Position numbers and translations under genes: made by a program
The notes under the pieces: model-generated
Told to the model about the DNA's origin: nothing
Seen by the model: only the letters and a program-made list of their open reading frames with translations
Databases searched by the model: none
NCBI RefSeq assembly: GCF_014856545.2
Contig: NZ_CP109811.1
Coordinates: 1,668,001-1,732,000, forward strand
Direction of reading: 5' to 3'
DNA: 64,000 bases
Origin: Mesobacillus jeotgali
GTDB taxonomy: Bacteria > Bacillota > Bacilli > Bacillales > Cytobacillaceae
Shown: positions 52,888-62,600 of the stretch, in pieces
Layout: the number at the start of each line of letters is the position of its first letter
How positions within the stretch are numbered: position 1 is the first letter of the stretch

Positions 52888-54846
52888 ATGATTATCGGAA
52901 AAAGAATCAGCGGACGCTATAAAATCAAGGACATGATCGGCGGCGGAGGCATGGCGAATGTCTACCTTGCCCATGATATGATCCTCGATAGGGATGTAGC
53001 GGTCAAAATGCTTCGTCTTGATTTTGCCAACGATGATGAATTTATACGCAGATTCCATCGAGAAGCGCAATCCGCAACCAGCCTTGCTCATCCAAACATC
53101 GTCAGCATTTATGATGTCGGTGAAGAGGACGGGCTATACTATATTGTGATGGAATATGTCGATGGCCAGACATTGAAGCAGTACATACAGCAGCACGCGC
53201 CTGTTCCGGTTGAAGAAGCCCTTGATATAATGCAGCAGCTTACTTCCGCGATTTCACATGCCCATCATAATCATATTGTCCACCGGGATATCAAGCCGCA
53301 TAATATCCTGATCGACAGCAGCGGTACAGTAAAAATTACCGATTTCGGAATAGCAATGGCTTTAAGCGCAACCAGTATCACTCAAACGAATTCAGTGCTG
53401 GGATCTGTTCATTATCTTTCTCCTGAACAAGCTAGAGGGGGCATGGCAAACAAGAAGTCGGATATTTATTCGATTGGGATTGTCATGTTTGAATTGCTCA
53501 CAGGGAGACTTCCCTTTTCAGGTGAATCTGCTGTTTCCATTGCCCTGAAACATTTACAGTCGGAGACTCCTTCCTTAAAAAGATGGAATCCGCAAATCCC
53601 TCAAAGTGTAGAGAATGTTGTTCTCAAGGCGACTGCGAAGGATCCTTTCCATCGATATGATACTGTCGATGAAATGGAAGAGGATCTGCGTACAGCACTT
53701 GATGCAAATCGTTTGAATGAAGGAAAGTTTGCCATACCAGAAGATGATGAAGCGACAAAAGCAATCCCGATTATAACGAATGACCGGCCTTATCATAATC
53801 TTGATGAAACAATCGTACGAAAAGACGATGCTGGTTCACAGGAACAAACACCAAAAGCTAAGCCAGAGAAAAAGAAGAAAAAGAAATGGCCAATCATACT
53901 GACAGTTTTGTTTTTATTGATCTTAACAGCGGGAATAGTAATGGTGACAATGGGCCCCGACTTATTCGGTCCGAAGGAAAAGGAAGTGCCTGATGTAAGC
54001 GGCATGGAAGTAGAAGATGCAGTCGCAAAACTCATGTCAGCTGGCTTTGTTACCGGAGATATAAATGAAATCAGTGATGAGGAAGTCGAAGAAGGAAATG
54101 TCATCCGCACTAATCCGAAAGCTGGTAAGATGATTAAAGAAGGAAATGAAATCGACTTGTATATCAGTACAGGGAAAGAAACAGTGGAATTGTCGGATTA
54201 TAGAGACAGGAATTACGACGATGTCTACAGCCTGCTGGAAGGGAAAGGTTTCAAGGATATCGTAAAAAACGAAGAGCATGACGATAGTGAAGCAGGTACC
54301 ATCCTTGAGCAAAATCCACCGGGTGGTGAATCCGTCATTCCTGAGGAGACAACTTTGGAATTTAAAGTCAGCAAGGGGCCAGAATTGGTCACATTGCGAG
54401 ATTTGAAAGGATACAACCAAGACAACCTCGATGTATATGAAGAAACCACTGGCCTGGTCATTGAGAGAACTGAAGAGGCGTATCATGATACAATACAAGC
54501 CGGATCGGTAATTTCTCAAAAAACTGAACCAGGTACTGACTTGCCACCAGGCAGTAAGGTGAGTGTGGTCATTTCAAAAGGACCTGAGCCAGCACCTCCT
54601 AAAGAAAAAACTATTGAAATTACAATACCATTTCAGCCGAAAGAAGAAGGAGTACCTCAAGAAGTAAAGATTTATATTAGTGACATGAATCGCGATGATT
54701 CAGTTCCTGCAGAGACCTTTAAAATCACTGAGGATACAACCCGTAAACTCACTTTTATGATCGCACCAGGCCAAGAGGCTTATTATAGAGTGACAGTGGA
54801 CGATGTACATTATACAGAGGAACGTATTCCGTATCCAGAAGACTAA
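52888..54846 (+). CDS. prkC: PASTA-domain Ser/Thr protein kinase PrkC
   Basis: PrkC senses muropeptides, acts in germination, and phosphorylates division and translation factors. The 652 residues have a Hanks kinase (about 8-270) with GGGGMANVYLAHD, the Lys in AVKML, HRDIKPHNIL, DFGIAMALS and the activation loop through GSVHYLSPEQARGG. A membrane segment follows a Lys-rich stretch at about 332-356. Three PASTA repeats come next, then a C-terminal domain of about 80 residues. ATG 52888 follows CAGGTGAAG. GTG 52879, which overlaps the prpC stop, is a less likely start. Confidence 0.96.
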   Translation: MIIGKRISGRYKIKDMIGGGGMANVYLAHDMILDRDVAVKMLRLDFANDDEFIRRFHREAQSATSLAHPNIVSIYDVGEEDGLYYIVMEYVDGQTLKQYIQQHAPVPVEEALDIMQQLTSAISHAHHNHIVHRDIKPHNILIDSSGTVKITDFGIAMALSATSITQTNSVLGSVHYLSPEQARGGMANKKSDIYSIGIVMFELLTGRLPFSGESAVSIALKHLQSETPSLKRWNPQIPQSVENVVLKATAKDPFHRYDTVDEMEEDLRTALDANRLNEGKFAIPEDDEATKAIPIITNDRPYHNLDETIVRKDDAGSQEQTPKAKPEKKKKKKWPIILTVLFLLILTAGIVMVTMGPDLFGPKEKEVPDVSGMEVEDAVAKLMSAGFVTGDINEISDEEVEEGNVIRTNPKAGKMIKEGNEIDLYISTGKETVELSDYRDRNYDDVYSLLEGKGFKDIVKNEEHDDSEAGTILEQNPPGGESVIPEETTLEFKVSKGPELVTLRDLKGYNQDNLDVYEETTGLVIERTEEAYHDTIQAGSVISQKTEPGTDLPPGSKVSVVISKGPEPAPPKEKTIEITIPFQPKEEGVPQEVKIYISDMNRDDSVPAETFKITEDTTRKLTFMIAPGQEAYYRVTVDDVHYTEERIPYPED

Positions 54847-54864
54847 CAGACAGGGAGTGTTGCT

Positions 54865-55746
54865 ATGCCTGAGGGCAAAATTATTAAGGCGCTGAGCGGT
54901 TTTTATTATGTTGCCAATGAAGATGGGGTTGTCCAGTGCCGAGGCCGTGGTGTTTTCCGTAAAAACAAGGTTACACCGCTCGTAGGTGACGAGGTCGTTT
55001 TCCAGGCTGAGAATGATACGGAAGGCTATATCCTGGAAGTCAAAAACCGGAAGAATGAGCTGGTACGCCCGCCAATCGCGAATGTAGACCAGGCCATCCT
55101 CGTTTTTTCAGCTGTGGAACCTGATTTCAGTACAGCTTTGCTAGACAGGTTTTTGGTGCTTGTTGAATACAACCAAATCGAGCCACTCATCTGCATTACG
55201 AAAATGGATCTAACCAATGAAGAACAAAAGTCCCGGCTCGAAGAATATGCAGAGGACTATCGTAAGGCAGGCTATGAGGTGATTTTAACATCCTCTGAAA
55301 CTTCAGAAGGGCTGGAAAAATTGAAACCTCATATTGAGGGCAAGATATCTGTTTTTGCCGGTCAATCCGGAGTGGGAAAATCTTCTCTGCTTAACGCAAT
55401 CCGACCAGACCTGGAGTTGAAAACTGACGATATATCTTCCCATTTGGGCAGGGGCAAGCATACAACAAGGCATGTTGAACTGATTACCATCAATAATGGG
55501 CTTGTTGCTGACACACCTGGTTTTAGTTCGCTGGAATTCACAGATATTGAAGCAGAGGAGCTTAATTCATGCTTTCCGGACATAGCGGAGATCAGTGAGG
55601 ATTGTAAATTCCGCGGCTGCCTTCATATGGCTGAGCCCAAGTGTGCCGTCAAAGCAGCAGTCGAGTCAGAAGCATTGCCTGAATACAGGTATTCGCATTA
55701 TAAGGACTTTTTGTTAGAAATCAAAGATAGAAAGCCGAGGTACTGA
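54865..55746 (+). CDS. rsgA: Ribosome small-subunit-dependent GTPase RsgA (CpgA, YloQ)
   Basis: A circularly permuted GTPase that helps mature the 30S subunit; in B. subtilis it is a PrkC substrate. The 293 residues have an OB domain (about 1-65), then G4 (ICITKMDL), G1 (GQSGVGKSSLLNAI near residue 169), G3 (DTPGF), and a C-terminal zinc knuckle CKFRGCLHMAEPKC. The start is ATG 54865 behind CAGGGAGTG. It follows prkC by 18 bases, the usual operon. Confidence 0.97.
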   Translation: MPEGKIIKALSGFYYVANEDGVVQCRGRGVFRKNKVTPLVGDEVVFQAENDTEGYILEVKNRKNELVRPPIANVDQAILVFSAVEPDFSTALLDRFLVLVEYNQIEPLICITKMDLTNEEQKSRLEEYAEDYRKAGYEVILTSSETSEGLEKLKPHIEGKISVFAGQSGVGKSSLLNAIRPDLELKTDDISSHLGRGKHTTRHVELITINNGLVADTPGFSSLEFTDIEAEELNSCFPDIAEISEDCKFRGCLHMAEPKCAVKAAVESEALPEYRYSHYKDFLLEIKDRKPRY

Positions 55747-55749
55747 AAT

Positions 55750-56394
55750 ATGGTGAAAATTGCACCTTCCATTTTATCAGCCGACTTTGCCCGCCTGGGG
55801 GAAGAAATCAAGGATGTCGAGCGAGGTGGAGCTGATTATATTCATGTGGATGTAATGGATGGACATTTTGTCCCTAATATTACGATTGGTCCATTGATTG
55901 TCGAAGCAATCAGACCAGTAACGAAGCTTCCGCTTGATGTCCACCTGATGATCGAAAATCCTGACCAATATATTGAAGCGTTCGCAAAGGCCGGAGCGGA
56001 TTATATTACGGTCCATGTGGAAGCGAGCAGGCATCTGCACAGGACGATTCAGCTAATTAAATCTACCGGTGTAAAAGCGGGGGTTGTCTTGAACCCGGCA
56101 ACTCCTGTGGACAGTCTGAAGCATATAATTGAGGATGTCGACTTGGTGCTTCTTATGTCCGTCAATCCGGGTTTCGGCGGCCAAAAATTCATCTCTTCAG
56201 TACTTCCTAAAATCAGGCAGGTAAAAGAACTTGCAGAAACATTGAATCTTGAACTTGAAATCGAAGTCGATGGCGGAGTGAACGAAGAGACAGCCAGACT
56301 TTGTATTGAAGCTGGAGCGAACGTGCTTGTAGCCGGTTCAGCAGTCTTTAATAAGGAAGACAGAGGAGCTGCTATCGCTAGCCTAAGACCATAA
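55750..56394 (+). CDS. rpe: Ribulose-phosphate 3-epimerase
   Basis: Rpe interconverts ribulose-5-phosphate and xylulose-5-phosphate in the pentose phosphate path. The 214-residue TIM barrel has [60 protein letters not shown] and [10 protein letters not shown], covering all metal and phosphate sites. Start is ATG 55750, 3 bases after rsgA. A strong terminator follows. Confidence 0.97.
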   Translation: MVKIAPSILSADFARLGEEIKDVERGGADYIHVDVMDGHFVPNITIGPLIVEAIRPVTKLPLDVHLMIENPDQYIEAFAKAGADYITVHVEASRHLHRTIQLIKSTGVKAGVVLNPATPVDSLKHIIEDVDLVLLMSVNPGFGGQKFISSVLPKIRQVKELAETLNLELEIEVDGGVNEETARLCIEAGANVLVAGSAVFNKEDRGAAIASLRP

Positions 56395-56431
56395 ATAAAG
56401 CCAGCCGTCACATGCGGCTGGCTTTATTTAG
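56393..56431 (+). terminator. Rho-independent terminator after rpe
   Basis: A 15-bp stem, AAATAAAGCCAGCCG with CGGCTGGCTTTATTT, encloses TCACATG. It overlaps the rpe stop, and A- and T-rich ends could make it work in both directions. Confidence 0.92.
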
Positions 56432-56484
56432 CTTATAGTTTTTCAGTATATACTATTCTTTGAATGGAAAAGGAGTTTGCTTTT

Positions 56485-57132
56485 ATGATAATAAACTTAG
56501 TAGCAGGAGGACCGGCAAACCTGATACCAGATTTCCATTTATATGACGAAAGCAATGTCATCTGGGTTGGGATCGATAGAGGTGTATTTTTTTTACTTGG
56601 GGCAGGAATCAAGCCATCAACAGCATTCGGGGATTTTGACTCCGTTTCAGAAGCAGAGTTGGCAGAGATTGAGGAAGCTGTTTCAGACCTTAATAAATTT
56701 AAACCTGAAAAAGATGAGACAGATATGGAGCTGGCTTTAAACTGGGCACTTGAGCAGGAACCGGAATCCATAAAAGTATTTGGCGCCACTGGAGGAAGGC
56801 TGGACCATCTAATGGCAAATATCCAAATGCTGGTCAAGCCCCTTCAGGACGGATCTTCCATCCATATCGAAATAATTGATAAAAATAATATCTTATATAT
56901 CAAAGGCCCAGGCACCTACACTGTCAGCGAGCTCGATGAATTTAAGTATGTTTCCTTTCTGCCTGTAACACCGGCAGTCTCCGGCATGACGCTAGAAAAT
57001 TTTAGATACCCATTAAAAGACTGTCATATTCCTATGGGGTCGACACTATGTATTAGTAATGAACTTATTAGAGGTCATGGTACTTTTTCATTTTCTGAAG
57101 GCATATTATTAGTTGTAAGAAGCAAGGATTGA
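56485..57132 (+). CDS. thiN: Thiamine pyrophosphokinase
   Basis: ThiN makes thiamine diphosphate from thiamine and ATP. The 215 residues have an N-terminal Rossmann-like catalytic domain with INLVAGGPANLI, WVGIDRGVFFLL, FGDFDSVSEAEL and KDETDMELALNWAL, then a thiamine-binding beta domain (about 135-215). GATGGRLDHLMANI is the family's signature. ATG 56485 is set by AAGGAG at 56470-56475; the frame from 56464 precedes that site. No TPP riboswitch is seen upstream. Confidence 0.94.
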   Translation: MIINLVAGGPANLIPDFHLYDESNVIWVGIDRGVFFLLGAGIKPSTAFGDFDSVSEAELAEIEEAVSDLNKFKPEKDETDMELALNWALEQEPESIKVFGATGGRLDHLMANIQMLVKPLQDGSSIHIEIIDKNNILYIKGPGTYTVSELDEFKYVSFLPVTPAVSGMTLENFRYPLKDCHIPMGSTLCISNELIRGHGTFSFSEGILLVVRSKD

Positions 57133-57269
57133 AAAGTCTTCTCTGGAGCTCTATTCATGAAATTGAATTCAAGGATTCACATGAAAGGAGCAATTTTTGC
57201 ATACCAGCGAATATACTGTACGGATGCAGAAAGAAGACTGGTTTTCGAGAGATGGTGAGGAGGGACGGT

Positions 57270-57350
57270 ATGAGATTCTATACAATCAAACTGCCTAAAT
57301 TTTTAGGGGGCCTCGTACGGGCGATGTTAGGTGCATTTAAAAAGGAATAG
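57270..57350 (+). CDS. spoVM: Stage V sporulation protein SpoVM (26 residues)
   Basis: SpoVM is a tiny amphipathic helix that recognises the curved forespore membrane and anchors the SpoIVA coat base. The 26 codons from ATG 57270 to TAG 57350 read MRFYTIKLPKFLGGLVRAML then GAFKKE. This differs from the B. subtilis protein, as I recall it, at a few conservative positions and has the same length. The critical Pro (residue 9) is present. The ribosome site GAGGAGGG lies just upstream. It sits between thiN and rpmB, the expected place. Confidence 0.96.
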   Translation: MRFYTIKLPKFLGGLVRAMLGAFKKE

Positions 57351-57393
57351 AACCGATAAAAAGTGAAGTGAAGAGAGAATATGAAAGCTCTAT

Positions 57394-57424
57394 TGGCACC
57401 CTGGAAACGGGGTGCTTTTATTTT
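57394..57424 (+). terminator. Rho-independent terminator after spoVM
   Basis: GGCACCC pairs with GGGTGC around TGGAAACG and is followed by TTTTATTTT. Confidence 0.85.
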
Positions 57425-57472
57425 GCTGTCAATTGGGAAGAATGAGAATGAGGATGTTTTGTAAGTCACAGA

Positions 57473-57501
57473 AAAATAAAAAAGGCACCCTCTAGGATGC
57501 C
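57473..57501 (-). terminator. Rho-independent terminator after rpmB (minus strand)
   Basis: Read on the minus strand, GGCATCC pairs with GGGTGCC (one G-T pair) around TAGA and is followed by a T-rich run. It ends the rpmB transcript, which converges on spoVM. Confidence 0.82.
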
Positions 57502-57554
57502 GTGCAGTTTCCTGCCGGCTGCTGGAGCCAGGCAGAAGATCTGCGACTTTTTAA

Positions 57555-57743
57555 TTATACGCGTTCAACTTTACCTGATCTTAGAGCTCTTGCAGATACC
57601 CAAACACGCTTAGGCTTGCCGTCTACAAGAATACGTACTTTTTGAAGGTTAGCACCCCATGTACGCTTGTTAGCGTTCATTGCGTGAGAGCGTGCGTTCC
57701 CAGAACGAGTTGATTTACCAGTTACTACACATTTACGTGGCAT
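57555..57743 (-). CDS. rpmB: 50S ribosomal protein L28
   Basis: A 62-residue L28 that opens [20 protein letters not shown] and keeps [17 protein letters not shown] and [17 protein letters not shown]. It is the version with a single Cys, not the four-Cys zinc form. The start is at 57743 on the minus strand, preceded there by a strong GGAGGGA ribosome site. The gene is convergent with spoVM and divergent from yloU, as in B. subtilis. The 294 bases up to yloU hold both promoters but nothing else I can name. Confidence 0.96.
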   Translation of the reverse strand: MPRKCVVTGKSTRSGNARSHAMNANKRTWGANLQKVRILVDGKPKRVWVSARALRSGKVERV

Positions 57744-58037
57744 ATGATTTCCCTCCTAACTGACAAAAGCTGTTACTATTTTTTGCTGCAATTATTTGCA
57801 TATCGTCAGAACTGCGAATTAAACAGGATAACCTCTTCTCTGACATACTTTAATAATTTATCATAGAAATTTCGCATTTGCAATACTTCTGATGAAAGCT
57901 ATAAAGAAAAAAACCTTGACATATAGTTGAGATTCTTGCTGAATAATAAAGGGAAGGGCAGAATAACTTTAAAAATTGCTTGGCTTATAGTAAAATAACT
58001 GTAGCATAATGCTATTTTTCCAAAGGGGGAACGAATC

Positions 58038-58400
58038 ATGTCCATCGAGCTAAAAACGAAGTACGGACAAATTGATATATCAAATGACGTCATTGCAACG
58101 ATTGCGGGCGGCGCAGCGGTTGATTGTTATGGTATTGTCGGGATGGCTTCAAAGAACCAGATCAAGGACGGATTGACAGATATTTTGCGCAGGGAGAATT
58201 TCACTCGCGGAGTAATCGTTCGCCAGGAAAACGAGGAAGTACATATTGATATGTATATTATTGTGAGCTATGGGACGAAAATTTCCGAGGTTGCCCACAA
58301 TGTCCAGTCAAAGGTAAAATACACTCTTGATAAAACTGTAGGGCTGGCAGTTGACTCGGTGAATATTTACGTTCAAGGAGTTCGTGTAACGAACCCGTAA
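58038..58400 (+). CDS. yloU: Asp23/Gls24 envelope-stress family protein YloU
   Basis: A 120-residue Asp23 (alkaline shock) family protein with the family core ISNDVIATIAGGAAVDCYGIVGMASK and HIDMYIIVSYGTKISEVAHNVQSKVKY. The role is unknown. It is nearly always upstream of fakA, as here (15 bases), which suggests a link to fatty acid kinase. ATG 58038 follows CAAAGGGGGA. Confidence 0.94.
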   Translation: MSIELKTKYGQIDISNDVIATIAGGAAVDCYGIVGMASKNQIKDGLTDILRRENFTRGVIVRQENEEVHIDMYIIVSYGTKISEVAHNVQSKVKYTLDKTVGLAVDSVNIYVQGVRVTNP

Positions 58401-58415
58401 GAGGAGGAAAGATTT

Positions 58416-60086
58416 GTGTCTATTAATGTTCTAGACGGAAAGCGTTTTGCGGAGATGGTGATTCAGGGTGCCAACCATTTGGCGGCGAATGCCAAGTATG
58501 TCGATGCACTGAACGTCTTCCCTGTTCCTGATGGTGATACGGGAACGAATATGAATTTATCGATGACTTCCGGTGCCAAGGAAGTAAAGAACAATGTACA
58601 GGAACATATCGGGAAGGTTGGTTCTGCACTTGCCAAGGGCTTGCTTATGGGAGCGAGAGGCAACTCTGGGGTTATCCTGTCCCAATTATTCCGCGGTTTT
58701 GCAAAAGCAATCGAAAATAAGCCAACTGTGAACTCTGTAGAGTTTGCCGCTGCGTTGAATGCAGGTGTTGAAACAGCTTATAAAGCTGTCATGAAACCTG
58801 TGGAAGGCACAATTTTAACAGTAGCAAAGGATGCTGCAAGGCATGCTGTAGCTATTGCCAAGAATCATGAAAGCCTTATTGGCTTAATGGAAGAAGTGCT
58901 GAAAGAAGCGAAGGCATCATTAAACCGCACACCTGATTTGCTTCCCGTTCTAAAGGAAGTAGGAGTAGTAGATAGTGGCGGACAGGGTCTTGTGTTCGTT
59001 TATGAAGGCTTCCTTGCAGAATTGAAGGGTGAAAAGCTTCCTGATTCCCCATCTGCGATGCCGAATATGAATGAGCTTGTCAGCGCTGAGCATCATAAGA
59101 GCGTCCAGAGCCACATGAACACTGAAGATATTGAATTCGGCTATTGTACTGAATTCATGGTTAGGCTTGAAGGAAAAGAAGCATTTTCTGAGGAAAACTT
59201 CCGCCAGGACTTGAGTCATTATGGAGATTCACTTCTGGTAATTTCCGATGACGAAGTAGTAAAGGTACATATCCACTCAGAACAGCCCGGCGAGGTTTTG
59301 ACGTATGGACAAAGATACGGAAACCTTATCAATATGAAGATTGAAAATATGCGCCAGCAGCACACGGATATTGTCGGCGAATCATCTACCCCACTTCGAA
59401 CTCAGGCTGCTGAGCCTAAGAAGGAAAAACGGGAGTACGGAATCGTCGCTGTCTCAATGGGTTCCGGAATCGCTGAGCTTTTCCGCAGCATTGGTGCCAA
59501 CGCGGTGATTGAAGGCGGCCAGACAATGAATCCAAGTACAGAGGATATCATTAAGGCGATTAAAGAAGTGAATGCGCGCAAGGTCATCATCCTGCCGAAC
59601 AATAAGAACATCATCATGGCCGCTGAGCAGGCTGCTGAGGTAGCCGAGGAAGAAGTGGTAGTCATTCCTTCGAAAACTGTTCCCCAGGGAATGACAGCAT
59701 TGCTATCATTTAACCCATCAGCTGAACCTGGTGACAACAAAGAAGCAATGACTGAGGCAATGCAGCATGTGAAAACGGGCCAGCTGACATATGCTGTCCG
59801 CGATACGAGTATAGACGGTCTTGAAATTTCAACAGGAGATTTCATGGGCATCGCCGATGGAAAAATCGTCCTGAAGGACCAGGACAAAGTCAAGGCAGCC
59901 AAGGACCTATTGGAACAGATGCTTGATGAAGACTCAGAAATCCTGACAATCTTAAAGGGTGAAGATGCTTCCGAGGAAGATGTCGATTCAATCGTCGAGT
60001 TTGTTGAAAGCAATTACGGCGATGTGGAAGTAGAAGTCCACAATGGTGAACAGCCATTATACGCCTTCATCTTCGCGATCGAATAA
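58416..60086 (+). CDS. fakA: Fatty acid kinase catalytic subunit FakA (YloV)
   Basis: FakA phosphorylates fatty acids held by a FakB protein, feeding PlsX/PlsY; plsX is 3 kb downstream. The 556 residues have an N-terminal DhaL-type ATP domain (about 8-200) with VFPVPDGDTGTNM near residue 36, GARGNSGVILSQL, and VDSGGQGLVF. A middle domain and a C-terminal DegV-like domain follow, with NNKNIIMAAEQAAE. GTG 58416 is preceded by AGAGGAGG. Between fakA and recG B. subtilis has sdaAB-sdaAA; they are absent here. Confidence 0.95.
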   Translation: MSINVLDGKRFAEMVIQGANHLAANAKYVDALNVFPVPDGDTGTNMNLSMTSGAKEVKNNVQEHIGKVGSALAKGLLMGARGNSGVILSQLFRGFAKAIENKPTVNSVEFAAALNAGVETAYKAVMKPVEGTILTVAKDAARHAVAIAKNHESLIGLMEEVLKEAKASLNRTPDLLPVLKEVGVVDSGGQGLVFVYEGFLAELKGEKLPDSPSAMPNMNELVSAEHHKSVQSHMNTEDIEFGYCTEFMVRLEGKEAFSEENFRQDLSHYGDSLLVISDDEVVKVHIHSEQPGEVLTYGQRYGNLINMKIENMRQQHTDIVGESSTPLRTQAAEPKKEKREYGIVAVSMGSGIAELFRSIGANAVIEGGQTMNPSTEDIIKAIKEVNARKVIILPNNKNIIMAAEQAAEVAEEEVVVIPSKTVPQGMTALLSFNPSAEPGDNKEAMTEAMQHVKTGQLTYAVRDTSIDGLEISTGDFMGIADGKIVLKDQDKVKAAKDLLEQMLDEDSEILTILKGEDASEEDVDSIVEFVESNYGDVEVEVHNGEQPLYAFIFAIE

Positions 60087-60144
60087 ATTCATCCAGAATT
60101 GGAGATTCTTCCGCTGGACAAATAAAATTGTAATATGGTACTAA

Positions 60145-60178
60145 GAAATAGAAGGGGACACCCTTCTATTTCGTTTTG
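60145..60178 (+). terminator. Rho-independent terminator after fakA
   Basis: GAAATAGAAGGG pairs with CCCTTCTATTTC around GACA and is followed by GTTTTG. The next 200 bases hold no gene, only a GC-rich hairpin-like string near 60250-60262 and an orphan strong ribosome site at about 60304-60315. Confidence 0.82.
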
Positions 60179-60377
60179 TATATAAAGAGTTTTTAATCGT
60201 TGATTGCACGATTTTATGTGAAAAGATAAACGTAACAGCTTCTGCTTTGCCCGAAAAAGGGCCGTGCAGTGAAGACGGTAAAAACAAAACTCCAGAAACA
60301 GCGTGAGGAGGGGGGAGCGGCAGCACCGATTGGCCGTAAGCTGGAGGCCAGAATTTTCGGTATACCGCTTGATAATC

Positions 60378-62426
60378 TTGAATGAACAATTAAAACAACC
60401 AGTAACAGCAGTTAAAGGGATCGGCAATGAAATGGCGGAGACTCTGGCAGATATGCAGATCAGGACTGTCGGTGACTTGCTTGAATACTTCCCGTACCGT
60501 TACGAGGATTATCGCCTGAAGGACCTGGCGGAAGTAAAGCATGACGAGAGAGTCACGGTGGAAGGGACGGTTCACAGTGAGCCTTCTGTTGTATATTATG
60601 GCCGTAAAAAGAACCGGCTGACAGTGAGGCTGCTTGTTGGCCGTTATTTAATCATCGCTACATTCTTTAATCAGCCATATCTAAAACAAAAAATAACTGT
60701 CGGGGAAACCATCTCTGTTACCGGGAAATGGGATCAGCACAGGCAGACGATCACCGCTACTCAAATGTCGTTGGGCGAGCATGGAAAGAGCCAGGATTTT
60801 GAACCTGTTTATGCTGTAAAAGGAAAAATGACCGTAAAAACAATCAGAAGGCTGATCAAGCAGGCATTTTCTCAGTTCGGACATGAAATCGGAGAAATTT
60901 TGCCAGCGGAACTTCTTCAGAAATACAAACTGCTTAATCGCAGGGATGCGCTGAGAATCATGCATCTCCCGTCAGATTCAGAGGAGATGAAGCAGGCGAG
61001 AAGGAGATTTGTATACGAGGAGTTTCTTTTATTCCAGCTTAAGATGCAGTCATTGAGAAAACTTGAACGGGAACAGAGTCCTGGAATTGCGATTTCATAT
61101 GAATTGGACAAGCTGAAAACTTTCATTTCGGGATTGCCTTTCCCGCTTACGGGAGCACAGAAACGAGTGGTAAATGAAATCCTTGGGGACATGAAGTCGC
61201 CTTACCGCATGAATCGTCTTCTTCAGGGGGATGTAGGATCGGGTAAAACAGTTGTTGCAGCGATCGCCCTCTATTCGGCAAAGACAGCCGGCTATCAAGG
61301 TGCATTAATGGTCCCTACGGAAATCCTGGCCGAACAGCACTCGCAATCATTGACACAGCTGCTCAAGCCATTCGGGATAACGGTGGCTCTCCTGACAAGC
61401 TCTGTCAAAGGGAAGCGCAGAAAAGAGATGCTTGAACAGCTGAAGCTTGGTGAAATTGACGTGCTGATTGGAACACATGCTTTGATCCAGGATGAAGTGG
61501 ATTTTCAAAACCTGGGACTTGTTATTACGGATGAACAGCACCGTTTTGGCGTGGAACAAAGACGGGTACTTAGGGAAAAAGGGGAAAATCCTGATGTACT
61601 GTTCATGACCGCGACTCCAATACCAAGAACTCTTGCCATTACCGTATTTGGTGAAATGGATGTCTCTGTTATTGATGAAATGCCAGCTGGACGTAAAACG
61701 ATCGAAACATATTGGGCCAAACATGAAATGCTTGAGCGAGTTCTTGCCTTTATGGAAAAAGAGCTTTCGAAAGGAAGACAGGCCTATGTGATTTGTCCTC
61801 TTATCGAGGAGTCGGATAAGCTGGACGTGCAGAACGCAATCGATGTGCACAGCACATTGAGCTTCTATTTTAAAGACCGTTACAAGGTCGGACTTATGCA
61901 TGGACGCCTCCATTCCGATGAGAAAGACCAGGTCATGAAAGCATTCAGTGATAACGAGGTGCAAGTTCTCGTTTCGACCACTGTGGTAGAGGTTGGAGTC
62001 AATGTCCCGAATGCGACGGTCATGCTGATTTATGACGCTGAGCGATTTGGATTGGCACAGCTTCACCAATTAAGAGGCAGGGTTGGCCGCGGAAGCGATC
62101 AATCGTACTGCATTTTGCTTGCCGACCCTAAAAGTGAAGTCGGCAAAGAGCGAATGAAAATAATGTCCGAAACGAATGATGGGTTTGTTCTCAGTGAAAA
62201 AGATTTAGAGCTGAGGGGCCCAGGTGACTTCTTTGGGAAAAAACAAAGCGGCCTGCCTGAATTCAAGGTAGCTGATATGGTCCATGATTACCGTGCGCTG
62301 GAAACCGCTAGGAATGATGCGGCGCTGCTAGTCCAATCAGAAGCTTTCTGGCAAAGCGGGAAATATAGATTATTACGAGAGTATCTAGAGGAAACAGGTG
62401 CTCTTGCCAATGAGAAACTGGATTGA
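60378..62426 (+). CDS. recG: ATP-dependent DNA helicase RecG
   Basis: RecG remodels stalled forks and Holliday junctions. It has an N-terminal wedge (OB) domain with LLEYFPYRYEDY and HDERVTVEG. The helicase core carries the Walker A QGDVGSGKTVVAAIAL near residue 281, the DEQH box ITDEQHRFGVEQR, MTATPIPRTLAITVFGEMD, and TTVVEVGVNVPNATVM, then QLRGRVGRG. TTG 60378 gives 682 residues, the B. subtilis length, but has no clear ribosome site. The frame stays open to GTG 60303, with TTG 60330 between, so an N-terminal extension of up to 25 residues is possible. Confidence 0.95.
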   Translation: MNEQLKQPVTAVKGIGNEMAETLADMQIRTVGDLLEYFPYRYEDYRLKDLAEVKHDERVTVEGTVHSEPSVVYYGRKKNRLTVRLLVGRYLIIATFFNQPYLKQKITVGETISVTGKWDQHRQTITATQMSLGEHGKSQDFEPVYAVKGKMTVKTIRRLIKQAFSQFGHEIGEILPAELLQKYKLLNRRDALRIMHLPSDSEEMKQARRRFVYEEFLLFQLKMQSLRKLEREQSPGIAISYELDKLKTFISGLPFPLTGAQKRVVNEILGDMKSPYRMNRLLQGDVGSGKTVVAAIALYSAKTAGYQGALMVPTEILAEQHSQSLTQLLKPFGITVALLTSSVKGKRRKEMLEQLKLGEIDVLIGTHALIQDEVDFQNLGLVITDEQHRFGVEQRRVLREKGENPDVLFMTATPIPRTLAITVFGEMDVSVIDEMPAGRKTIETYWAKHEMLERVLAFMEKELSKGRQAYVICPLIEESDKLDVQNAIDVHSTLSFYFKDRYKVGLMHGRLHSDEKDQVMKAFSDNEVQVLVSTTVVEVGVNVPNATVMLIYDAERFGLAQLHQLRGRVGRGSDQSYCILLADPKSEVGKERMKIMSETNDGFVLSEKDLELRGPGDFFGKKQSGLPEFKVADMVHDYRALETARNDAALLVQSEAFWQSGKYRLLREYLEETGALANEKLD

Positions 62427-62470
62427 CCTGATTGAATCTATTAACGATTAAAAGATTCATAGTATGGACG

Positions 62471-62504
62471 AAAGCAGATTCAGTTGTGAGTCTGCTTTTG
62501 TTAT
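62471..62504 (+). terminator. Rho-independent terminator after recG
   Basis: AAAGCAGATTCA pairs with TGAGTCTGCTTT (one G-T pair) around a short GTTG loop, followed by TGTT. Confidence 0.82.
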
Positions 62505-62600
62505 GCACCGGGGTAAAGCCATGCAAGTCACAAGATTTACCGATACTCTGACAACGATGATTGGTGCTGATCCAGTCCCCGGCGCATTTCATTTTTCTTC

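Noticed and set aside
56395..56484. TPP riboswitch before thiN
   Set aside because: The space is filled by the rpe terminator and the ribosome site; no THI-box sequence is seen.
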